A stretch of 6,968 bases of DNA, from positions 1 through 6,968 of the forward strand of contig JANZZB010000081.1 of NCBI GenBank assembly GCA_026419635.1. The letters are read 5' to 3'. Made by a program: the position numbers and the translations under genes. How positions within the stretch are numbered: the stretch's first letter is position 1; every line of letters begins with the position of its first letter. The notes beneath the pieces are model-generated. The model made no database searches. It was given only the letters and a program-made list of their open reading frames with translations, and had not been told where the DNA came from. This document shows positions 1 to 6,800 of the stretch, piece after piece. Origin of the DNA: Clostridiales bacterium. GTDB taxonomy: Bacteria; Bacillota; Clostridia; Oscillospirales; Butyricicoccaceae.

Positions 1-9
1 GACGAAAAA

Positions 10-80
10 ACCGCTTATCATTTCCCGCGCAGATGAACAAGCGGTAACAATAAAAAATCTAAGCGCGGAGAAATGGCGGT
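10..80. repeat. 71-bp imperfect palindromic core, copy 1
   Basis: The left arm reads ACCGC-TTAT-CATTTC-CCGCGC and the right arm GCGCGG-A-GAAATG-GCGGT. The arms pair in the segments ACCGC/GCGGT, CATTTC/GAAATG and CCGCGC/GCGCGG, with a 4-nt bulge on the left and a 1-nt bulge on the right. Inside them AGAT (31-34) can pair with ATCT (57-60). A competing short stem, ACCGCTT with AAGCGGT (10-16 and 39-45), uses the same left arm, so two alternative folds are possible. Confidence 0.8.
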
Positions 81-161
81 CAACCCGAAACATGTTCGGA
101 TTGACAAGATGTCCCCACTGCCTCGCTGCCTCAGGTGGCAACGGCAGGGGATGACGAAAAA

Positions 162-232
162 ACCGCTTATCATTTCCCGCGCAAATGAACAAGCGGTTAA
201 AATACAAAAATAAAGCGCGGAGAAATGGCGGT
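162..232. repeat. 71-bp imperfect palindromic core, copy 2
   Basis: The outer arms are the same as in copy 1. The inner AGAT/ATCT pairing is weakened: the left side reads AAAT and the matching right side AATA. The alternative ACCGCTT/AAGCGGT stem is intact. Confidence 0.8.
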
Positions 233-314
233 CAACCCGAAACATGTTCGGATTGACAAGATGTCCCCACTGCCTCGCTGCCTCGGGCGGCAACCGGCAG
301 GGGATGACGAAAAA

Positions 315-385
315 ACCGCTTATCATTTCCCGCGCAGATGAACAAGCGGTTACAATACAAAATCTAAGCGCGGAGAAATGGCGGT
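315..385. repeat. 71-bp imperfect palindromic core, copy 3, abutting dac
   Basis: The arms are complete, and similarity to the other units stops exactly at the terminal GCGGT (381-385), 5 bp before the dac ATG at 391. That the similarity ends at the end of the palindrome suggests the 71-bp core is a unit in itself. Its right arm holds the only GGAG (372-375) upstream of dac, so the repeat supplies the 5' region of that gene. Confidence 0.8.
351..356 (+). promoter_or_regulatory. Possible -10 box for dac inside the repeat
   Basis: TACAAT matches the sigma-A -10 consensus at five of six positions and would start RNA near 363, about 28 nt before the ATG. No convincing -35 box lies 16-18 bp upstream. 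Copy 2 has TAAAAT and copy 1 AACAAT at the equivalent place. This is a weak prediction. Confidence 0.25.
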
Positions 386-390
386 TTTAT

Positions 391-1533
391 ATGAAAAAAG
401 TTTGTGCATTTTTGATGGCAGTGTTAATTTTTGGCGCGTGCACAGCTCAGGCTTTGCCGGCGATGCCGGAAGTATCGGCGCCCTGTGCAGTACTTGCCGA
501 TATAAACGGCAACATTTTGCTTGAAAAAAACTCTCATGAAAAGCGTCCTCCCGCAAGTGTTACAAAAATTATGACGATGCTTTTAACAATGGAAGCAATT
601 GAATCCGGGGAATTAAAATATGATGATCTTCTTACGGTTAGTGAGCATGCTGCGTCAATGGGCGGTACGCAAGTCTATCTTGAGCCGGGAGAAAAAATGA
701 GTGTCCGCGATCTGCTTAAATCTGTTGCAGTATCTTCGGCTAATGACGCTTGTGTCGTGCTGGGAGAGCGTCTTGCCGGAAGCGAGGACTCGTTCGTTTC
801 TTTAATGAACAAACGGGCAAAAGAGCTGGGAATGAACGATACGAATTTTGTAAATTGCAATGGACTTCATGCGGATGGTCATATTACAAGTGCTCATGAT
901 ATCGCTTTAATGTCAGCTGAACTGATGAAACATGAAGATATTAAACAATTTACAACAATATGGATGGACACAATAAGAAATGGCGAATTTACACTTTCCA
1001 ATACAAATAAGCTAATTAAATTCTACCCTGGTGCAACTGGTTTAAAGACCGGTTTTACAACGGAGTCAATGTATTGCATTTCTGCAACGGCTGAGCGAAA
1101 CGGAATTTCCTTTATTGCAGTTATTATGGGCGCGGAAACGATTGCAAAACGCTCAGCGGATGCATCAGCTTTACTAAACTATGGTTTTGCAAATTATACG
1201 AAAGTTAGTCTGATGCCAAACTCTGAGAAACTATCTCCGATCCCGGTTAATATGGGGAAAAAGCAATCCGTTGATATCACACTTAAGTCTGATTCGGATA
1301 TGCTTGTTGACAAGACAATCGTCAAAAACATGGAACGGCAAATCGCAGTCGAGGAAAGTCTGAATGCACCGGTTCAAAAAGGGCAGAAAGTGGGTACACT
1401 TACTCTTAAATCGGGAGATAAGGTCATTCTTGAATCCGATATTATTGCTTGTGAATCTATTGAAAGAAAGAGCTTTTTTGATGTTTTTTGGACTTGTCTG
1501 CGTGCCATGCTTATGAAACCAGAAAATAAATAA
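391..1533 (+). CDS. dacF: D-alanyl-D-alanine carboxypeptidase (PBP5-like, peptidase S11, DacA/DacF type)
   Basis: This 380-residue serine carboxypeptidase is predicted to remove the terminal D-alanine from peptidoglycan pentapeptides outside the cytoplasmic membrane. All three penicillin-binding motifs are present and correctly spaced: SVTK at 56-59 (nucleophile Ser56, Lys59), SAN at 116-118 and KTG at 219-221. Residues 1-21 form a signal peptide (MKK, hydrophobic core, then TAQA before cleavage). Residues from about 270 to 355 fit the beta-rich PBP5 C-terminal domain. The end, around RKSFFDVFWTCLRAML, looks like the amphipathic helix that anchors this family to the membrane. Length is normal. 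The frame is open upstream to an ATG at 244, but those codons come from the repeat, so I start at 391, where the signal peptide begins. The ribosome site is poor: GGAG at 372-375 is 15 nt away. The paralogue choice (dacF, dacA or dacB) is uncertain; the enzyme class is not. Confidence 0.93.
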   Translation: MKKVCAFLMAVLIFGACTAQALPAMPEVSAPCAVLADINGNILLEKNSHEKRPPASVTKIMTMLLTMEAIESGELKYDDLLTVSEHAASMGGTQVYLEPGEKMSVRDLLKSVAVSSANDACVVLGERLAGSEDSFVSLMNKRAKELGMNDTNFVNCNGLHADGHITSAHDIALMSAELMKHEDIKQFTTIWMDTIRNGEFTLSNTNKLIKFYPGATGLKTGFTTESMYCISATAERNGISFIAVIMGAETIAKRSADASALLNYGFANYTKVSLMPNSEKLSPIPVNMGKKQSVDITLKSDSDMLVDKTIVKNMERQIAVEESLNAPVQKGQKVGTLTLKSGDKVILESDIIACESIERKSFFDVFWTCLRAMLMKPENK

Positions 1534-1586
1534 TTGCGATACCAAGCTGGTTGGATGTGTATGCGTGTCTTGCTGCCTAGCGGTTT

Positions 1587-1617
1587 TTGTGCTACACTCT
1601 GCTGTAGCACGTATAAT
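1587..1617 (+). promoter_or_regulatory. Candidate sigma-A promoter for pgi
   Basis: TATAAT at 1612-1617 is a perfect -10 box. The -35 is poor: TTGTGC at 1587-1592 with a 19-bp spacer, or GTGCTA at 1589-1594 with 17 bp. A start near 1624 would give a leader of about 37 nt with the pgi ribosome site correctly placed. The weak -35 and overlapping dyad suggest a regulated promoter. Confidence 0.45.
1589..1610. promoter_or_regulatory. Perfect 8-bp dyad upstream of pgi, candidate operator
   Basis: GTGCTACA (1589-1596) and TGTAGCAC (1603-1610) are perfect inverted repeats around a 6-nt centre. There is no T-run after it on either strand (T5 lies before it on the + strand), so it does not look like a terminator. 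It ends one base before a TATAAT box and covers the spacer and -35 region, where a repressor would bind. It could also act as an RNA hairpin if read from dac. I do not recognise the motif. Confidence 0.5.
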
Positions 1618-1649
1618 TTGTTAATTTTAGATGAGACAAGAAAGCAAAC

Positions 1650-1654
1650 GGAGG
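1650..1654 (+). promoter_or_regulatory. Ribosome binding site deciding the pgi start
   Basis: GGAGG lies 6 nt before the ATG at 1661. The in-frame ATG at 1631 has no such site, so it is rejected as the start. Confidence 0.85.
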
Positions 1655-1660
1655 ATAAAA

Positions 1661-2995
1661 ATGTCGGTTACAATAAGCTTAAAAAACGCGGAGAGCTTTT
1701 TTTCAAAAACCGTATATGAGCAAATGTCCAAAAAAGCTCTGGAATCTTATCGTAAATTGATTAATAAAACGGGAATAGGTTCGGAATATACGGGCTGGGT
1801 CAATCTGCCCAATGAGCTTAAAGACAAAGAATTGGATGCGATTAAAGTGACGGCAGATGAAATTAAAAGCATGTCTAGTGTACTTGTTGTAGTCGGGATC
1901 GGAGGGTCTTACCTTGGCGCCCGGGCAGCGCTTGAATTTTTAAAACCCGTACTTTGCGGGCGCTGTAAACAAGACGTTGAAGTCCTTTTTGCCGGTAACA
2001 ATCTAAGCTCGGATTATTTATCCGAGTTACTTAACAATATTAAAGATAAAGATTTTTCTATCAATGTCATATCTAAATCGGGAACGACAACAGAGTCTGC
2101 TGTTGCTTTCCGTATATTTAAAAATCTTCTTTATAAAAAATATGGGGAAGAGGAAGGCCGAAAAAGAATTGTTGTTACAACCGATGAAAAAAATGGTCCT
2201 TTAACAAAGTTCGCTGAAAAATCGGGATACAGGCGTTTCTTTATTCCGTCTTCCGTCGGCGGACGATATTCCGTCCTATCGGCTGTGGGCCTTTTGCCGA
2301 TGGCTGTTTCTGGTATTGATATCCGCGAAGTGGTTAAGGGTGCAAAGGATGCCTTGGGAGCTCTTCATATAGAAGATATCAGAAATAATGCAGCGATACT
2401 TTATGCCATAGCGCGCAATTCATTATATTATTCCGGCAAAACGACCGAAATCTTTGGATCTTTTGAACCGCATACAATTTTCTTTGCCGAATGGTGGAAG
2501 CAGCTTTTTGGGGAAAGCGAAGGAAAAGAGTATGGAGGAATATTTCCGGCATCCGTTACATTGACTGCCGATTTGCATTCAATGGGTCAATATATCCAGG
2601 AGGGGAAACGAAATATATTTGAAACACTGGTGGAAATTGCTGCTCCGGAAAATGAAATGATCATTCCTTTTGAAAAAGATGATTTTGACGGACTTAATTA
2701 TCTGGCGGAATCAAAACTTTCTTATATTAACCTTCAGGCGATGCAGGCCGTCTCCATTGCTCATTTAGACGGAGGCGTTCCGATCATAAAATTGTCCATG
2801 CCGCGCGCGGATGAATACCATTTTGGCTATCTCGTATATTTCTTTGAATTTGCTTGTGGAATATCCGGTTATATGCAGGATGTCAATCCTTTTAATCAAC
2901 CGGGAGTCGAAGATTACAAAATAAATATGTTTGCACTGCTTGGGAAAAAAGGCTATGAAGAAAAAGCAAACGAATTAAAAAACAGATTTTATTAA
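1661..2995 (+). CDS. pgi: Glucose-6-phosphate isomerase
   Basis: The 444-residue cytoplasmic enzyme interconverts glucose 6-phosphate and fructose 6-phosphate in glycolysis and gluconeogenesis. The length matches the short isomerases of Bacillota rather than the ~550-residue enterobacterial form. Family hallmarks run in order: the GIGGSYLGARAA loop (79-90), the phosphate-binding SKSGTTTE (138-145), VGGRYSVLSAVGLLP (199-213), FGESEGK (283-289), ADLHSMGQ (303-310) and FNQPGVEDYK (411-420). By alignment from memory with characterised isomerases, the catalytic residues are Glu285, His306 and Lys420; all are present. The start at 1661 is set by GGAGG at 1650-1654. The gene follows dac by 127 bp and precedes the P-loop gene by 80 bp with no clear terminator between, so transcription could continue into that gene. 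No truncation or frameshift is seen. Confidence 0.97.
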   Translation: MSVTISLKNAESFFSKTVYEQMSKKALESYRKLINKTGIGSEYTGWVNLPNELKDKELDAIKVTADEIKSMSSVLVVVGIGGSYLGARAALEFLKPVLCGRCKQDVEVLFAGNNLSSDYLSELLNNIKDKDFSINVISKSGTTTESAVAFRIFKNLLYKKYGEEEGRKRIVVTTDEKNGPLTKFAEKSGYRRFFIPSSVGGRYSVLSAVGLLPMAVSGIDIREVVKGAKDALGALHIEDIRNNAAILYAIARNSLYYSGKTTEIFGSFEPHTIFFAEWWKQLFGESEGKEYGGIFPASVTLTADLHSMGQYIQEGKRNIFETLVEIAAPENEMIIPFEKDDFDGLNYLAESKLSYINLQAMQAVSIAHLDGGVPIIKLSMPRADEYHFGYLVYFFEFACGISGYMQDVNPFNQPGVEDYKINMFALLGKKGYEEKANELKNRFY

Positions 2996-3060
2996 AATTC
3001 ACATTTTATTAATTGAAACTCGTCCTATTTTATGTTAAGCTTTACTAAATCTCAGATATG

Positions 3061-3069
3061 AAGGAGGAG
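3061..3069 (+). promoter_or_regulatory. Ribosome binding site deciding a TTG start
   Basis: AAGGAGGAG is a near-perfect Shine-Dalgarno sequence. It lies just after an ATG at 3058 and 6 nt before the in-frame TTG at 3076. The ATG has no usable site before it, so translation should begin at TTG. Confidence 0.8.
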
Positions 3070-3075
3070 ATTCAT

Positions 3076-3489
3076 TTGGTTAAGGTTATCGCGGGTAAGC
3101 AGGGGGCCGGAAAGACAAAGCAATTAATAGACCTTGTGCATCAGGTTGTTGAGAACGAACAGGGTTTGGTTGTATGCATTGAAAACGGACAAAAGCTCAG
3201 GTTTGATATTAATCATGGAGCCAGATTAGTCGATATTTCCGCATATCCCGTAAAAAGCTTTGAGGCACTTTTGGGATTTCTGGGAGGGCTATGCGCCGCG
3301 AATTTTGACATTAGTCAAATTTTTATTAATAGTCTTTACAGGGTGGCTGGATCGAGTGACGGTCAAGCTGCGGCAGAGTTCCTGGAAAAGCTGGATGCTT
3401 ATTCTGCGGTTAATAAAGTTGATTTTACAATGACGGTAAGCATAGAAATGGAAGATGCACCGGAAGAAATGAAAAAATACTTTTTTTAA
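3076..3489 (+). CDS. Small P-loop nucleotide-binding protein of unknown function
   Basis: The product is a 137-residue protein starting at TTG. It opens with a beta-strand and Walker A loop, VIAGKQGAGKT (4-14; motif GKQGAGKT at 7-14), so it should bind ATP or GTP. There is no signal peptide or membrane segment. The second hydrophobic strand that could carry Walker B, QIFINSL (81-87), has Asn85 where an Asp would be expected, so hydrolysis may be weak or use another acid. The C-terminal third is acidic (IEMEDAPEEMKK). It resembles a family of about 140-residue proteins common in Clostridia and relatives, often labelled 'ATP-binding protein' or, misleadingly, 'twitching motility protein PilT'. 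That resemblance is from memory; the protein is far too short to be a PilT motor. It follows pgi by 80 bp and ends just before a strong terminator. Its cellular role is unknown to me. Confidence 0.8.
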   Translation: MVKVIAGKQGAGKTKQLIDLVHQVVENEQGLVVCIENGQKLRFDINHGARLVDISAYPVKSFEALLGFLGGLCAANFDISQIFINSLYRVAGSSDGQAAAEFLEKLDAYSAVNKVDFTMTVSIEMEDAPEEMKKYFF

Positions 3490-3501
3490 TAAGTTAGTAC
3501 A

Positions 3502-3542
3502 TAAAATAAAAAATCCGACTTAAAGTCGGATTTTTTATTTTA
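3502..3542. terminator. Strong intrinsic terminator, symmetrical
   Basis: A 19-bp perfect inverted repeat (3502-3520 and 3524-3542) closes on a 3-nt TAA loop. The GC core is ATCCGACT/AGTCGGAT, with A-rich sequence before it and TTTTTT after it. This is a rho-independent terminator ending the P-loop gene transcript. Because A and T tracts flank both sides it could also work on the other strand. Confidence 0.93.
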
Positions 3543-3596
3543 ACAGAAGGCTATCTTCAAAAAAGAGTTCTATTTTATGGTTTTTTTGTCAATAAA

Positions 3597-3621
3597 AACA
3601 CCAAGGCATTGCCTTGGCGTT
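3597..3621 (-). terminator. Hairpin terminator reading leftward
   Basis: CCAAGGC (3601-3607) and GCCTTGG (3611-3617) pair around ATT, extended by AAC/GTT across one mismatch. On the - strand the stem is followed by TGTTTTTATT, a usable U-tract; on the + strand it is followed by AAAAC, so it is unlikely to stop + strand transcription. It would block antisense RNA coming from the rpoB side. It may be a remnant of a once two-sided terminator. Confidence 0.55.
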
Positions 3622-3638
3622 AAAACTACAAAAAAATA

Positions 3639-3667
3639 TTGACATGTAGACAAAAAAATGGTATAAT
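3639..3667 (+). promoter_or_regulatory. Consensus sigma-A promoter for rpoB
   Basis: TTGACA (3639-3644) and TATAAT (3662-3667) are both perfect, with the ideal 17-bp spacer. The expected start is near 3674, giving a leader of about 168 nt. Such a strong promoter suits an abundant RNA polymerase subunit mRNA. Confidence 0.93.
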
Positions 3668-3673
3668 TCCATA

Positions 3674-3746
3674 CTGTTTCAATTTGTAAAGATTAGACCC
3701 ATTTTGTGTTTCTAATTCTAGCATTTTCATTACAAATTAGCAACAG
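3674..3746 (+). promoter_or_regulatory. Structured 5' leader of rpoB mRNA
   Basis: From the predicted first transcribed base, CTGTT (3674-3678) pairs with AACAG (3742-3746). After a small internal loop, AATTTGTAA (3681-3689) pairs perfectly with TTACAAATT (3730-3738). Inside, ATTAG (3692-3696) can pair with CTAAT (3712-3716). The stem lies about 95 nt before the start codon and does not cover the ribosome site. It could protect the 5' end or bind a regulator. I do not recognise a known riboswitch or ribosomal protein leader. Confidence 0.5.
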
Positions 3747-3841
3747 AAAAATCAATAAAAATAACCACTGCCCCGGGTGTATCAACCGGAAATAATCCAT
3801 AAAGTTTTAGTGCAAAAAACGAAAACGGAGTTGATTAAAGC

Positions 3842-6800
3842 ATGGTCAAGGACGTGCACTGCGGAAAAACTGTGCGCAAAAGTTACGCAAAGATCGATGA
3901 AGTCTTGGATATGCCGAATCTGATCGAAGTCCAGAAGGAATCGTACCAATGGTTTGTAAGGGAAGGTTTGCAGGATGTATTTCGCGATGTCGGAGCGATT
4001 GCCGACTATACCGGAAATCTTGAACTTACCTTTATAGATTATGTTATCGAAAAAACCCCAAAATATACAGTCGAGGAATGCAAAGAACGTGATGCAACCT
4101 ATGCCGCTCCTTTAAAAGTGCGCATGAGACTCAGAAATAAGGAAACCGAGGAAATCAAAGAACAGGAAATCTTTATGGGAGATTTCCCGTTAATGACGGA
4201 TTCCGGAACGTTTGTAATAAACGGAGCCGAGCGTGTTATTGTATCACAAATTGTTCGTTCACCGGGCATGTATTATGGAATGGACACGGACAAGTCGGAT
4301 AAGCCGGTTTTTTCAGCAACCGTCATCCCTTACCGTGGCGCCTGGCTTGAGTACGAAACGGACGGCAACGATATATTTTATATCAGGATCGATAAAAACA
4401 GAAAATTACCGGTAACCTCGTTTATACGCGCCTTGGGTATCGAAACAAATGCACAGATAAAAGAACTTTTTGGTGATGACGAACGTATCGTTGCAACACT
4501 TGACAAGGATCCGTCCAATACAATAGAAGATGCCCTTGTTGAGATTTACAAAAGGCTGCGTCCGGGAGAACCACCAACGGTAGACAGTGCAAAAGCTTTA
4601 ATAAACAGCTTGTTTTTTGATCCGAGACGGTATGATCTTTCGAGTGTCGGAAGATATAAATTTAATAAAAAGATGGGCATTGCCCGCAGAATTACAAATC
4701 AGAAGTTGGCACAGATGGTTGCCGACCCAATGACCGGAGAGGTTCTTGCTGAAGCCGGAGAAGTTCTTACGCGTGAACGTGCCTGGGAACTTGAGAAAAA
4801 AGGCGTTAACGAAGCATGGATTTTATTAGCTGATGGAAAAAAAGTAAAAATATTCTCAAACGGTATGGTCAGCCTTAAAAGCTTTACCGGTCTTAACCAC
4901 AGCGATTTCGGCATCAGTGAGAAAGTACACTTTGAAACGCTGAAAAAACTTGTTGAGCAGTATCAGGGTGAAGCGCTTGCTTCTGCAGTAAAGGAAAACA
5001 TTGACGAGTTATCTCCGAAACATATTATTATTGAAGATATTCTTGCTTCTATTAACTATTTAAATGGTCTTGCTTATAACATTGGTTTAATTGATGATAT
5101 CGACCATCTTGGAAACCGCCGTTTACGTTCGGTCGGCGAACTTTTGCAGAATCAGTTCCGTATCGGTTTTTCCAGAATGGAGCGCGTAATTCGTGAGCGT
5201 ATGACGATTCAGGATCTTGATATTGTTACGCCGCAGTCTTTAATCAACATTCGTCCAGTTACAGCCGCCATAAAAGAGTTTTTCGGATCGTCTCCGCTTT
5301 CGCAGTTTATGGATCAGACGAATCCGCTTGCGGAGCTTACTCATAAAAGGCGTATGTCCGCTTTGGGACCGGGTGGATTATCCCGTGACCGTGCAAACTT
5401 TGAAGTGCGTGACGTTCATTATAGTCATTACGGCCGTATGTGCCCGATTGAAACACCGGAAGGTCCGAACATCGGCTTGATTTCTTATCTTGCAAGTTAT
5501 GCAAGAATTAATGAATACGGATTTATAGAAGCACCGTACCGGGTTATTGACAAAAAAACCGGAAGACTTACGGAAGAAATTATTTATATTACCGCGGACG
5601 TTGAAGACGAATATACAGTTGCACAGGCAAATGAGCCGCTTGATGAAAACGGCCGTATAAAAGAGGATCGCGTAACGTGCAGGCATCGCGATGAAATTAT
5701 TGAAGTTGATCGTGATCAAGTTGACCTGGTTGATGTATCTCCGAAGATGATGGTATCCATTGCTACCGCAATGATTCCGTTTTTGGAAAACGACGACGCA
5801 AATCGTGCTTTGATGGGTTCAAACATGCAGCGCCAGGCAGTACCTCTTTTAAAAACGGAAGCGCCGATCGTTGCGACGGGAATCGAATACAAAGCCGCAG
5901 TCGATTCGGGAACGGTACCTTTGGCTATAGGCGACGGGGTTGTAACAAATGTAACAGCGTCTTCGGTTACAATCCGTTATGATGGACTTGGAGAAAAAAC
6001 ACATAAGCTTATTAAATTCCTGCGCTCTAATCAGGGAACCTGCATCAACCAAAGACCGGTTGTCAATGTCGGCGATAAAGTGCATAAAGGTAGTGTTATT
6101 GCTGACGGACCTTCAACTTCGAACGGTGAAATTGCCCTTGGCAAAAATGTTCTTATCGGGTTTATGACATGGGAAGGATACAATTACGAAGATGCGATCC
6201 TGATTAATGAGCGTTTGGTTCGTGACGATGTATTTACGTCCATTCATATTGAAGAATATGAAATAGAGGCAAGAGATACGAAGCTCGGACCGGAAGTGAT
6301 AACGAGAGATATTCCGTCGTCAAATCCTGCAGAAATTGCGGATCTCGATGATCGTGGAATTATTCGTATTGGTGCAGAGGTTAGAGCCGGCGATATTTTA
6401 GTTGGTAAACTGACTCCAAAAGGAGAAACGGATCCGACACCGGAGGAGAGGCTCTTACGTGCTATTTTCGGTGAAAAGTCAAGAGAAGTTCGTAACACTT
6501 CTTTAAGGGTTCCTCACGGTGAATCGGGTATTATCGTAGATGTAAAAGTATTTACACGCGAAAACGGCGATGAATTATCTCCCGGAGTCAATATGGTCGT
6601 TCGCTGCTATATTGCCCAAAAAAGAAAAATATCCGTCGGTGACAAAATGGCCGGACGTCACGGAAACAAGGGTGTTATCTCGCGAATTCTTCCGCAGGAG
6701 GATATGCCGTTTTTACCGGATGGAAAACCGCTTGACATCGTACTCAATCCGCTTGGCGTTCCGTCCCGTATGAACATCGGGCAGGTCCTCGAAGTCCATC

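Larger units (their letters stand above)
1..385. repeat. Tandem array of a 152/153-bp palindromic intergenic repeat, 2.5 copies
   Basis: Three successive units begin with the same GACGAAAAAACCGC block at 1, 153 and 306. The first two are full length (152 and 153 bp, differing by one inserted C near 297); the third stops at 385. Units 1 and 3 differ at only two positions over their shared 80 bp. Unit 2 differs from unit 3 at about five positions there, and from unit 1 at three positions in the spacer. Nearly all differences lie in the A-rich centre or in spacer loops, not in the palindrome arms. No stop-free frame here looks like a protein, so I treat the array as non-coding. The left end is cut by the window, so the true copy number is unknown. 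It resembles dispersed palindromic intergenic repeats (REP-like or MITE-like), but I cannot name a family. Confidence 0.9.
3490..3841. other. Non-coding region between the P-loop gene and rpoB
   Basis: This stretch of about 350 bp has no credible coding frame on either strand. It contains, in order, the symmetrical terminator, an A/T-rich stretch (3543-3596) where I see nothing definable, a second hairpin, the rpoB promoter and the rpoB leader. It fully separates rpoB from the genes to its left. No ribosomal protein gene (rplJ or rplL) is present here. Confidence 0.85.

Noticed and set aside
101..106. TTGACA as a -35 box inside the repeat spacer (also 253-258)
   Set aside because: No -10-like sequence lies 16-18 bp downstream; that stretch is GC-rich palindrome.
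18..326. Reverse-strand protein of about 102 residues across the repeats
   Set aside because: It is simply the repeat translated, with an internally duplicated sequence, no ribosome site and no family resemblance.
1..385. CRISPR array
   Set aside because: The repeating unit is about 152 bp and the parts between palindromes are nearly identical, not unique spacers.
409..436. Lipoprotein signal in Dac (FGAC, Cys17)
   Set aside because: Phe at the -3 position fits the lipobox poorly, and a standard TAQA cleavage site follows immediately.
1589..1620. Terminator after dac
   Set aside because: The 8-bp stem is perfect but is followed by GTATAATTTG, not a T-run; the T5 lies before it on the + strand.
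1534..1719. Small + strand gene of 61 codons between dac and pgi
   Set aside because: It overlaps the promoter, the ribosome site and the first codons of pgi in another frame, starts right after the dac stop with no ribosome site, and has no recognisable sequence.
2996..3057. Promoter before the P-loop gene (TTGAAA at 3013-3018)
   Set aside because: The sequence 17 bp downstream, TAAGCT, matches the -10 box at only three positions, so I do not call it.
3771..3789. Second leader hairpin, CCGGGT with ACCGG, before rpoB
   Set aside because: It is only four or five pairs with a bulge; too weak to list without conservation data.
4699..6498. Several reverse-strand open frames within rpoB (for example 4699-4914, 5378-5719, 6244-6498)
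   Set aside because: They are shadows of the highly conserved rpoB frame, with no ribosome sites or recognisable products.
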